From Treponema sp. (GTDB lineage: Bacteria; Spirochaetota; Spirochaetia; Treponematales; Treponemataceae): a stretch of 64,000 bases of DNA. The stretch is taken from the NCBI GenBank assembly GCA_016281495.1, contig JAEEIU010000012.1, positions 248,001-312,000 on the forward strand, read 5' to 3'. The translations under genes were made by a program, and so were the position numbers. Positions 42,912-51,352 of the stretch are shown here, piece after piece (within the stretch, counting starts at the first letter, position 1; every line of letters begins with the position of its first letter). The notes under the pieces are model-generated. The model worked only from the letters and a program-made list of their open reading frames with translations. It was not told where the DNA came from and made no database searches.

Positions 42912-44202
42912 CTTCATCCCCCTCCAGCTTTATTTTTTGAATGCGGATTTTTGCAACACGCTTGTCGTCCATTTTCAACACGGTAAAGATATATCCCTGC
43001 TGCTGAATCGACTCTTCCTCTGCGGGAATGTGTCCAAGGCATTCACTTATCAAGCCACCGATTGTCTCACAATATTCTGAGTTAAGTTTTATGCCAAGCT
43101 GCTCGTTCAAATCAACAAGGCGGGCCTGACCTTCAATTTCCGAATGATCCGTATTCTTTATCACGACCTCTACACGGCGGGCATAGGGCTTGTATTCATC
43201 CGCAATCGGTCCGAATATTTCGCGTGCAATATCTTCGCTTGTCAAAACTCCATCGGTTCCGGCATATTCATCAATTACAATCGCCATGCTCTGATGATTG
43301 TCCTTGAGCATCTGCTGTATTCCCGACATTTTTTTTGTTTCCAGAATGAAAAGCGGCGGTCTCATCACTTTTTGTACGGAAAAATCGTTTACATCCTTGA
43401 GCTTGTAAAAAAGCAGATCCTTTATGTAAAGTATGCCCACAATGTCGTCTATGTCATTTTTGTAAACTGGGAAACGCGAGATTAAAAAACGCTGCGACAG
43501 TTCAATCACCTCGGTAAAAGTTGCCGTGAGTGGAATTGCCTTTATGTTTTTTCTTGGGGTCATGATGTCTCGTGCGGCAAGATCGGTAAACTTGAATACA
43601 CGGTGCATCATCGTCTTTTCATTTTTATTGATGACACCCTGTTCGCTTCCAACATCGATGAATGTCTTTATCTCTTCCTCAGTAAACGATATTTTCTTCT
43701 CTTTTGTGTTGATTCCAAAAATCTTAAGGAATGCCCTGGAAAAACCCGTGAACAAAACCACAAGAGGATAAAGCAAAAATTCCAGGACATAGATGAATCC
43801 GCAAAAGAAAAATGCTATAGATTCCGGATGATGTGTCGCAATTGTTTTGGGTGTTATCTCTCCAAAAATCAAAAGCACCATCGTGGCAACAAAAGTAGCA
43901 ATACCAACTCCGGCGCTTCCAAAAAGATCCAGGGCAATGTATGCTAAAATTGAAGAAATTATTATGTTAACGATATTGTTTCCGACTAAAAGCGTGTTGA
44001 TAAGGCGCTCTTTGTCCTGAAGCAAATGCCACACCCTCATGGCACGCTTGTTACGGCTGTTTTTTAATGATTGAATGCGGAGTTTGTTCACCGCAAGAAA
44101 TGCACTTTCTGTTGCAGAAAAAGTCATGGACAGAACAATGCACACTGCGGCAACAACTATCAGGATGATAATATTATTCGAAGGTGGTACGTCCGGATCC
44201 AT
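42904..44202 (-). CDS. CNNM/CorC-type membrane protein with CBS pair (TlyC-like), copy A
   Basis: Same domain order as the next gene (ATESAFLAVNKLRIQSL; SRFPVYKNDIDDIVGILYIKDLL; EYAGTDGVLTSEDIAREIFG) with clear but moderate similarity, so the pair came from an old duplication and may work as a heterodimer. 432 residues. The start abuts the end of the thioredoxin-like lipoprotein gene. Confidence 0.9.
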   Translation of the reverse strand: MDPDVPPSNNIIILIVVAAVCIVLSMTFSATESAFLAVNKLRIQSLKNSRNKRAMRVWHLLQDKERLINTLLVGNNIVNIIISSILAYIALDLFGSAGVGIATFVATMVLLIFGEITPKTIATHHPESIAFFFCGFIYVLEFLLYPLVVLFTGFSRAFLKIFGINTKEKKISFTEEEIKTFIDVGSEQGVINKNEKTMMHRVFKFTDLAARDIMTPRKNIKAIPLTATFTEVIELSQRFLISRFPVYKNDIDDIVGILYIKDLLFYKLKDVNDFSVQKVMRPPLFILETKKMSGIQQMLKDNHQSMAIVIDEYAGTDGVLTSEDIAREIFGPIADEYKPYARRVEVVIKNTDHSEIEGQARLVDLNEQLGIKLNSEYCETIGGLISECLGHIPAEEESIQQQGYIFTVLKMDDKRVAKIRIQKIKLEGDEDE

Positions 44203-45137
44203 TACTCTGGGGTCACCTCTGTCTGTGTTGAATAATTATTGTATTCCTTCATGGCTTCAAGCGTCTGTATGGACATTGCAATTTCCTGAGAATTGGGATT
44301 ACCCGGATCTGCGGAATAAGAAAGGTTCAGTAGTTCAAGCATTCTGTCGAAGTCCTGGCTTCCCACAAGAGGATAAAGATATGCCGCATAATAATAGGCC
44401 TCAAATTTCTGCGAGTTATCCAGATGACCGGTCTTAACAAGATCTACAAAACGGTCTGCCGCATCATCAACTGTTACAGGAGTCAGCATGTCCTGAACCT
44501 GATCAAAAACTATCTGAAGCTCGTATTTTCCAAGAAGCCCCGTAATGTTTCCCTCATCCTCGGCAAGAACCTGCTCACAAAGGGCATGCAAAGGTCGGCG
44601 GCAGTTTTCATCGGTGAATTCATACAAATCATCTATTGCCCTGACTTTGTCTGTTCCCTTGCTTTTATTGATCAAAGCAGTCAATTCCTCTATCTTGTTA
44701 AAATCCGGAGTGGACAAAAGAAGCTGTTCGACTAATTCCTGAACGGTCTCAATCTTTTCCGCCCTGTCTATCCTTCCGACATAATAACCGTCTTTGTTCA
44801 TGATTATGAGGGGAAGTGTTTCCTTTACGGCATAATCCGTAACCAACGCAAGTATGTCATCCACCTGCTGTTCGTCTTCCGTTATGGCATCAAGAGAAAG
44901 AAGGACAAAGTTTTTACCGGCATTCGAAATGAATTCCTTGGTATCCAGAAAATTCGCCTTAAAATCAAGGGCCGCAGTATCTCCGGAATTCAGGAAGAGA
45001 AGAATCGGCTGTTTCTTTTTTGCAGAAAGTTCTTTTGCTTCCTGCATATTGTTTGTCCATTTTGCTCCACATGAAACAAAGAGCATGGCAGACAATATCA
45101 AAGTTACCGTTACAATCTTATTCAAATGTTTTTTCAT
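44202..45137 (-). CDS. Thioredoxin-fold lipoprotein
   Basis: Lipoprotein signal ending LFVSC, then a thioredoxin-like domain (KKKQPILLFLNSGDTAALDFKANFL ... FVLLSLDA ... LPLIIMNKDGYYVGRIDR). The CxxC redox site is replaced by SGDT, so it is not a disulfide oxidoreductase. Residues 150-310 are helical and TPR-like. ATG at 45137 follows GGTGG. Confidence 0.75.
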   Translation of the reverse strand: MKKHLNKIVTVTLILSAMLFVSCGAKWTNNMQEAKELSAKKKQPILLFLNSGDTAALDFKANFLDTKEFISNAGKNFVLLSLDAITEDEQQVDDILALVTDYAVKETLPLIIMNKDGYYVGRIDRAEKIETVQELVEQLLLSTPDFNKIEELTALINKSKGTDKVRAIDDLYEFTDENCRRPLHALCEQVLAEDEGNITGLLGKYELQIVFDQVQDMLTPVTVDDAADRFVDLVKTGHLDNSQKFEAYYYAAYLYPLVGSQDFDRMLELLNLSYSADPGNPNSQEIAMSIQTLEAMKEYNNYSTQTEVTPE

Positions 45138-45152
45138 TTTTTCCACCACAAA

Positions 45153-48100
45153 TTAATTGAAATATGAGACACCCGCCGCAAAGATGTTCTGGCATGAGCT
45201 TTCGATCTTTGGCTGTGCAGGGAAGCCCGCAATGTTTTTAATCAGGCTTGAATCGCTACCGTTTTTGCCAAATCCAACCGTACGCTCGTTGTGGCCCATC
45301 TTTCCAAGCACGTGACCGTCTGGGCTTGTAAGGCCTTCAATTGCATACATGCTTCCGTTGGGGTTGTCCGGTTCATCCATGGTTGGATAAATTCCGTGAT
45401 CGTCAACCAGCTTGATGTACTGAGTGAATACCTGGCCGTTTTCAAAAAGCTTTTTGGCAAGTGCATCTTCAATAATGATGCGTCCTTCTCCATGGCTTAT
45501 TGGAACAAGATGGCATGCAGGTTCAAGTACGGATGAATTCAAAGCCCACGGACTGATTGCGCTTACCATGCGGGTCCTTACCACACGGCTGATGTGTCGT
45601 CCCAAAGTGTTGAACGTAAGGGTCGGCATGTCGGCGCTTGGCTCACGGATTTCTCCAAATGGAACAAGGCCTGTCTTTATCAATGCCTGGAAACCGTTGC
45701 ATATTCCAAGAACGAGTCCGTCCCTGTTCTTGATAAGGTTCATGATTGAGTCGGCTATGCGTTTTTCGCGTATGATGTTCGCTATGAATTTTCCAGATCC
45801 GTCAGGTTCATCTCCCAGGCTGAATCCGCCCGAGAATGCCAGAATCTGACTCTTTTCGATTTCACTCTTGAATGCGTCAAGGCTTTGTGCAAGTTCTTCC
45901 GGTGTCCTGTTCCTGAATACGAGGATTTGTGTTTGTGCTCCGTTCAAGTTGAATGCGCGTGCAATGTCGTATTCGCAGTTTGTGCCCGGGAATACAGGAA
46001 TGATTACGCGTGGTTTTGCGTTTCCTGTTTTGGCGATAAATGACTTTCTTGCTTTGCCAAGACTTTCGTGTTCATCCAGTGCAAAGTGTGGAAGGGCTTC
46101 GTGCTTTTCTGTGGAGCTTACTGGCGGGAATACAACGGAAAGCTTTTCTTCCCATGCCTTTTCGATTTCCTCAAGCGGAATGTTTGCACCGTAGACGCTG
46201 ATTGTTTCTTCCTTTGTTGTGGCACCGATTTTTGTAACCGTTCCTTCCACAAAGTCTGTGTTCAACTCAAGGTTTTCTTCGCTTTCCACAAGAATTGAAC
46301 CATACAGCGGCGTGAACAAATCCCTTGCGCTTACGTCTATGTCCAGATTGGCAGCGGTTGCGCTTGCACATATCGTGTTGATTTCTGCTCCAACCCTGTT
46401 GCCCATTGCCATCTTGCTTACGGCTTCTGCAATTCCACCAGGACCAACAGGATACATCGCCATGATTTTTCCCGATGAATTCAATTTGTTCAGGACGCGT
46501 GCGTTTTCGGCAAAGGTTTCAAAATCTGGGGCGAGCTGTTCTGAATATGGAACTGCAACCAGATAGATTCCGTCTCCCGCCTTTTTGAATGAACCGCCTG
46601 TGACGTTCTTTTCCGTATCTGTGTTTACTGCAAAGCTAACGAGTGTATGGGGTACGTTCAGGTTTTCAAATGTACCGCTCATGCTGTCTTTTCCACCGAT
46701 GCTTCCTGTACCCATGGCCTTTTGTGCTTCAAGGGCACCGAGCAATGCGGCGGCAGGATATCCCCATGTCTTTTCGCTTACTGCACGGCCAAAGAATTCC
46801 TGGAAACTCAAGCGGCATGAATCAGCCTTTCCACCCAAAGCGACAATCTTTGCCAGAGAAGAAAGAACTGCAACCTGTGCGCCATGCCACGGACTCCACT
46901 GTGCCACACGGGGGTCATATCCGTAAGTCATAAGGCTGACAGTTGAAGTTTCACGCGGTGACATAACGGGAATGCGGGCCGCCATACCGGCTTCTGGAGT
47001 ACACTGGAATTTTCCACCATATGGCATAAGGACTGAAGAGGCCCCGATAGAACCGTCAAAGCGCTCTCCCAAACCACGCTGTGAACAGCATGCAAGGTCC
47101 TTCATGTTTTCTATCCATGCACTGTGAACTGTGTTGGCATCACCTTCGCCTGTAAGGATTTTTTCAACTGATTCAAGAGGACGTACAAGCGGTGATTTTT
47201 CAGGAACTTCTGGAGATTCAATTTCTGCAACTGCCTCGTGTGGTGCTCCTGCCGTATCGATAAAGCTTCTGTCTATGTCAACGATGACTTTTCCACGCCA
47301 CTTCATCACCATGCGGTTTGTATCGGTAACGGTTGCCACAACAACTGCGTTCAGGTTTTCTGCATTTGCCGCTGCTATGAATTTTTCTACGTTTTCTTTC
47401 CTTACGACGACCGCCATTCTTTCCTGACTTTCTGAGATGGCAAGTTCTGTTCCGTCAAGGCCCTCGTATTTTTTTGGAACGGCATCAAGATTGATGTCCA
47501 GTCCCGGGGCAAGTTCTCCAACTGCAACAGAAACACCACCGGCACCAAAGTCATTGCAGCGGCGGATCATCAGGCAGACATCCTTGTTGCGGAAGAGCCT
47601 CTGTATTTTCCTTTCTTCAACCGCATTTCCCTTTTGAACTTCTGCGGCGGCTGTGGTAACTGATTTTTCCGTGTGGACTTTTGAAGAACCTGTGGCTCCT
47701 CCAATACCGTCACGTCCGGTTCCACCACCAAGCAAAATGATGATGTCTCCAGCTTCCGGGGTTTCACGCAAAACAAGATCAACTGGGGCGGCTGCGATGA
47801 CTGCACCAAGCTCCATCCTCTTTGCCAAAAATCCAGGGTGATATACTTCTGCGACCTGTCCTGTGGTAAGGCCAATCTGGTTTCCGTAAGAACTGAATCC
47901 CTGTGCGGCCTCACGAGTAAGCTTCATCTGCGGGAGTTTTCCGGGCAATGTTGCGCTCAATGGAACAGTCGGATCTGCGGCTCCCGTAACGCGAAGGGCC
48001 TGATATACCCAGCTGCGTGCTGAAAGCGGGTCACGGATTGCACCACCGATACAGGTTGCGGCACCACCAAAGGGTTCAATTTCCGTCGGGTGGTTGTGGG

Positions 48101-49130
48101 TTTCGTTCTTGAATTCCAAAAGCCAGCGTTCAGTTTCTTCTTTTCCCTGTGGCAATGGATTACCGTTTGCATCCGTAGTGTAATGAACGTCTATGTAAAT
48201 TGAACAGGCGTTGTTTTCCTCGCTTACCTCAAGGTCTTCCAACTTGCCATGCTTCCTCAGGTATTTTGCCCCGATGCATGCCATGTCCATGAGGGTGACT
48301 TTTTTATCAGTCCTTCCGGCATACAGGTCGGTCCTCATGTCGGTGTAGTTCTGCAGTGATGAACGGAAGAGCTCTGCGTATGGTCCGTCCTGAATCTTTA
48401 TGTCCTTGAGTATCGTGTTGAATGTGGTGTGGCGGCAGTGGTCGCTCCAGTATGTGTCCAGAACGCGTATTTCCGTAATTGTGGGATCGCGCTTGATTTT
48501 TGCAAAATAGTCCTGCATCCACTTGATGTCGGCAAAGTCCATTGCAAGACCGAGTTTTGTCCTGTATGATTCAAGGTCATCGGCATTCAGGCTGGTGAAT
48601 CCTTCAACAACCTCTATGTCGCCCGGAACGTGGGTTTCCATCTTTAAGGTTTCCGGTTTTGAGCTGTCTGTCTGGCGGCTGTCTACCGGGTTAATCAGAT
48701 AATGCTGGATTTTCTCTACGTCTGCGGCAGATACCTTTCCCTGAAGCACGACAATCTTTGCACAGCGCACGCGGGGAGGCTCGGTACCAACTTTGGTAAT
48801 GTTCTTCATTCCCTCACGCAAAAGGGTAAGGCACTGTTCTGCGGAATCAGAACGCTGGTCGTATTGTCCCGGCAGGTATTCCCAGATGATTTGTGTGGCT
48901 CCATCCGGAAGATTGAATTCTTCAAAGGCCACACTGTCGCTCTGAGGCTCGGAGAAAATGCGGGTGGCGGCTGCCTTGGCAACATCATCACTCACGTTTT
49001 CCACATCGTACCTGTTCAGATAACGAACAGAAGTAACACCGTCAATTCCCAAAAAACCGCTGATATCAGCATAAATGCGGCGGGCCTCGTTGTCAAAGCC
49101 GGCCTTTCTTTCAACATAGATACGAATCAT
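45153..49130 (-). CDS. purL: Phosphoribosylformylglycinamidine synthase, single-chain
   Basis: At 1325 residues this is the long PurL with N-terminal, two AIRS-like and C-terminal glutaminase domains. Seen are LDTYWSDHCRHTTFNT, FKNETHNHPTEIEPFGGAAT, GGGTGRDGIGGATGSS and GSIGGKDSMSGTF, and in the class I glutaminase LVLGICNGFQALIK (nucleophilic Cys) and PISHGEGR. It makes FGAM from FGAR, glutamine and ATP. Unlike the PurF-like protein at 31284, its glutaminase is intact. The gene stands alone, not in a pur operon. Confidence 0.96.
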   Translation of the reverse strand: MIRIYVERKAGFDNEARRIYADISGFLGIDGVTSVRYLNRYDVENVSDDVAKAAATRIFSEPQSDSVAFEEFNLPDGATQIIWEYLPGQYDQRSDSAEQCLTLLREGMKNITKVGTEPPRVRCAKIVVLQGKVSAADVEKIQHYLINPVDSRQTDSSKPETLKMETHVPGDIEVVEGFTSLNADDLESYRTKLGLAMDFADIKWMQDYFAKIKRDPTITEIRVLDTYWSDHCRHTTFNTILKDIKIQDGPYAELFRSSLQNYTDMRTDLYAGRTDKKVTLMDMACIGAKYLRKHGKLEDLEVSEENNACSIYIDVHYTTDANGNPLPQGKEETERWLLEFKNETHNHPTEIEPFGGAATCIGGAIRDPLSARSWVYQALRVTGAADPTVPLSATLPGKLPQMKLTREAAQGFSSYGNQIGLTTGQVAEVYHPGFLAKRMELGAVIAAAPVDLVLRETPEAGDIIILLGGGTGRDGIGGATGSSKVHTEKSVTTAAAEVQKGNAVEERKIQRLFRNKDVCLMIRRCNDFGAGGVSVAVGELAPGLDINLDAVPKKYEGLDGTELAISESQERMAVVVRKENVEKFIAAANAENLNAVVVATVTDTNRMVMKWRGKVIVDIDRSFIDTAGAPHEAVAEIESPEVPEKSPLVRPLESVEKILTGEGDANTVHSAWIENMKDLACCSQRGLGERFDGSIGASSVLMPYGGKFQCTPEAGMAARIPVMSPRETSTVSLMTYGYDPRVAQWSPWHGAQVAVLSSLAKIVALGGKADSCRLSFQEFFGRAVSEKTWGYPAAALLGALEAQKAMGTGSIGGKDSMSGTFENLNVPHTLVSFAVNTDTEKNVTGGSFKKAGDGIYLVAVPYSEQLAPDFETFAENARVLNKLNSSGKIMAMYPVGPGGIAEAVSKMAMGNRVGAEINTICASATAANLDIDVSARDLFTPLYGSILVESEENLELNTDFVEGTVTKIGATTKEETISVYGANIPLEEIEKAWEEKLSVVFPPVSSTEKHEALPHFALDEHESLGKARKSFIAKTGNAKPRVIIPVFPGTNCEYDIARAFNLNGAQTQILVFRNRTPEELAQSLDAFKSEIEKSQILAFSGGFSLGDEPDGSGKFIANIIREKRIADSIMNLIKNRDGLVLGICNGFQALIKTGLVPFGEIREPSADMPTLTFNTLGRHISRVVRTRMVSAISPWALNSSVLEPACHLVPISHGEGRIIIEDALAKKLFENGQVFTQYIKLVDDHGIYPTMDEPDNPNGSMYAIEGLTSPDGHVLGKMGHNERTVGFGKNGSDSSLIKNIAGFPAQPKIESSCQNIFAAGVSYFN

Positions 49131-49286
49131 GGGTAAATTATAGAAGAAAACTGATATTTATTCAATAAAGATTCTGGATGACATGCCTTGTGGACTAGCA
49201 CGATTCAATATATCCCTGTCATGCAAATTCATAGCTAAATCTGCTCACTTGCATTTAACCGTGCCAGTTCTTTTACTTTTTCAATA

Positions 49287-50390
49287 TGAATTATGCATTC
49301 TTAATTCTGAATTGCAAAGGTACCAAAGTTGTGCAGAATCAGCTCGGGGTGGTATTCAAAGTGCATGTTGTCAAAGATTATCCATTTTCCGCCCCAGATA
49401 AAGCCTTCTTCCTCAAATATGTCCAGGACTTTTTTGGGGGGAATCCATCTTTTGCTCAAGGGGGTCAGCATCCAGCCGTCGGGGTTCTTTTCCTTGGCCC
49501 AGCTCCAGTAAATCTGCTTTCCGTTCAGGCTTTTGGGCTGTATGTCTACGGCTATTCCCAGACTGTGGAACGATTTTCTTGTGGTGCCGCTTATTATTCG
49601 CCAGTAATATGCCTCGGCAGTTTTTATGGAGGTTATGAAATCCATTATCTCCTTGTCTCCCCTTGCCGCCTTTTGAATCCTGTCCTGAACCCTAAGGAGT
49701 GGGGCTTCAAGACGCTCGTGTACGGTTACGGTCTTTCCCAAAAATGAGACTTTTTTTAGATGGGCTTCCAGATGAGCCTTTGTGTCCGCGGAATATAGGG
49801 CCTCAAAAAAGAACATGGGGGTTCCCGGTCCGTTCATCCTGCTGTCGGTTGAACCGAAATTCCTCATGGCCTTGATTTGCTCCTGGTCAAAATCCGCCGG
49901 ATCCGCCAGTTCCCTTGCATAGCCGTAGAGCAGGGTCCAGTATTTGTCCTTGTTTTTTAGCTCCCCTTTTGGAAGCATGGAGCCCCCGCACCAGTAGAAT
50001 TCGTAAGTCCTGCCGTGTCCCCTTTCGCCCGGTTTGTCGGGTACCGTCACGCTAATCTTCCAGTCCTTTAGGCTTGTGTCATATTCCGGGGTAAAAACCA
50101 CGTCGGGATAGGCCTTTTGAAAAACCACTATGCCGTCCGGAACTGCCTCCCCTGATGTCTGGGCATGGATGGGCAAGGTCACAAAAGTAAAGAAAGATAC
50201 AAGTAAAAAGCCCAAGAGACATCTTTTAGGCATACAAACCTCCGTAAGATTATTTTTTATACACCAATACTCCTAACTTTGTTTTAAAATCAAATAAATT
50301 CTACATCAAAATTACGGGTTTTTCAACACATAATGCATACTTTATAATTAACAAATGAAACCAATTCTGAATTATACATTCTTAATTCTG
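49287..50390. repeat. 23-bp direct repeats flanking the M15 peptidase gene
   Basis: TGAATTATGCATTCTTAATT plus CTG at 49287-49309 and the same with one change (A for G) at 50368-50390. The first copy overlaps the 3' end of the peptidase gene; the second lies in its upstream region. AT-rich words of this kind can arise by chance, but 22 of 23 identity over 1.1 kb is notable. Confidence 0.6.
49301..50233 (-). CDS. Secreted M15-family peptidase (VanY-like)
   Basis: Signal peptide (MPKRCLLGFLLVSFFTFVTLPIHA). The C-terminal 110 residues have the zinc motifs SFHSLGIAVDIQP (SxHxxGxAxD) and NMHFEYHP that define D,D-carboxypeptidases and L-alanyl-D-glutamate peptidases of family M15. It likely trims peptidoglycan in the periplasm. 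GGAGG precedes the ATG. The N-terminal 180 residues have no family I recognise. Confidence 0.85.
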   Translation of the reverse strand: MPKRCLLGFLLVSFFTFVTLPIHAQTSGEAVPDGIVVFQKAYPDVVFTPEYDTSLKDWKISVTVPDKPGERGHGRTYEFYWCGGSMLPKGELKNKDKYWTLLYGYARELADPADFDQEQIKAMRNFGSTDSRMNGPGTPMFFFEALYSADTKAHLEAHLKKVSFLGKTVTVHERLEAPLLRVQDRIQKAARGDKEIMDFITSIKTAEAYYWRIISGTTRKSFHSLGIAVDIQPKSLNGKQIYWSWAKEKNPDGWMLTPLSKRWIPPKKVLDIFEEEGFIWGGKWIIFDNMHFEYHPELILHNFGTFAIQN

Positions 50391-50399
50391 CATTAAAAG

Positions 50400-50430
50400 A
50401 AAAAACCCCACCAGAACATGTCCGGCGGGG
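50400..50430 (-). terminator. Terminator of the OMP gene
   Basis: Minus strand CCCCGCCGGA/TCTGGTGGGG stem (one or two G-U), CATGT loop, six T. It follows the stop codon by about 28 bases. Confidence 0.85.
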
Positions 50431-50458
50431 CAATTAGAAAGAATTCTTCAGCTAAAGA

Positions 50459-51190
50459 CTAGAACTTAATCTGATAACCGAGACCGATTGTAAGGGCTCG
50501 GCGGGTAAAGATTTCTTCTTTTTCCTGATATGTATGGCCTGTATCCTTTTCTTTCATCGTAAGCTTTGTAGGTGTAAAGTCCATCATATAGCGCAAGTCA
50601 AGAACGATGCTTCCAGGTCCCACCTTGTATGCTCCGTTAACATCAAAAGCCAGACCAAAATTCATGGATCCTTTTAAATCATAATCATCCGAAAATACGG
50701 TAGATCCCAGGCCTGTTATTTCTTCCTTTCCATCACAAAGTATAGGGATAGAAAGATAGGGTCCAATTCCTCCTCCGATGGAAAGCGCATCCATTACAGG
50801 GTATGTAAATGTCACAAGAACGGGAATATCTATTGATGAATCGTAAAAGTTCATCTCCATCACACTTGAGCCCTGTTCTGCCTTAAAGTAATAACCGTTG
50901 TTGAAATTCATGCCAAACTCTGGCTGAACTCCAAGAGAACCGCCACCAAGATCCAAGAGTCCGAAATTTGCATAGACAGCAAATCCTCCGCCCATGTCTC
51001 CACCTTCTTTCCATGTTACAGAAGGCGAAATTGAGGCCTTCATTGAATTACGCATATCCACCATGTCCCCTTCCAGAGAGGTTCCGAGACCCATGTTAAA
51101 ATTACCGCGTGCTCCTGCGGTAATGTCCAGTGCAAAAGCTGATAGTGAGCTTACTGCCAATGCTGCCATAATAGCGACAATCTTTTTCAT
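50459..51190 (-). CDS. Outer-membrane beta-barrel protein
   Basis: Signal peptide (MKKIVAIMAALAVSSLSAFA), then 223 residues of alternating Gly/aromatic strands (about 8-10) to a C-terminal Phe (IGLGYQIKF), as in small porin-like barrels. Function unknown. AAGGAG precedes the ATG. Its promoter contains a homopolymeric G tract, so surface expression may switch on and off. Confidence 0.85.
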   Translation of the reverse strand: MKKIVAIMAALAVSSLSAFALDITAGARGNFNMGLGTSLEGDMVDMRNSMKASISPSVTWKEGGDMGGGFAVYANFGLLDLGGGSLGVQPEFGMNFNNGYYFKAEQGSSVMEMNFYDSSIDIPVLVTFTYPVMDALSIGGGIGPYLSIPILCDGKEEITGLGSTVFSDDYDLKGSMNFGLAFDVNGAYKVGPGSIVLDLRYMMDFTPTKLTMKEKDTGHTYQEKEEIFTRRALTIGLGYQIKF

Positions 51191-51219
51191 AAACTACTCC
51201 TTGTAAAAAAAGATAGGAT

Positions 51220-51247
51220 ACTGTACCCCCCCCCCGTGTTTTGTCAA
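51220..51247 (-). promoter_or_regulatory. Promoter with poly-G(10) spacer, putative phase-variable switch
   Basis: On the minus strand consensus TTGACA (51247-51242) is followed by AAACAC, ten G (51235-51226) and TACAGT (51225-51220). The spacer is 16 bases now; one extra G would make it the optimal 17. Slippage of the tract would tune or silence transcription of the OMP gene. Confidence 0.75.
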
Positions 51248-51289
51248 GTGCTTTTATGTTTTTTTAAGATTTTTTCCATAATTTTAAAC

Positions 51290-51318
51290 TTGTGAATACG
51301 GCATTCTTGGTTTATAAT
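51290..51318 (+). promoter_or_regulatory. Promoter of the hybrid-kinase cluster
   Basis: TTGTGA at 51290, 17-base spacer, TATAAT at 51313-51318. Predicted leader about 28 bases. Confidence 0.6.
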
Positions 51319-51352
51319 TTAAGACTGGAGGTGCCGCTTCAGGCAAACTGGC

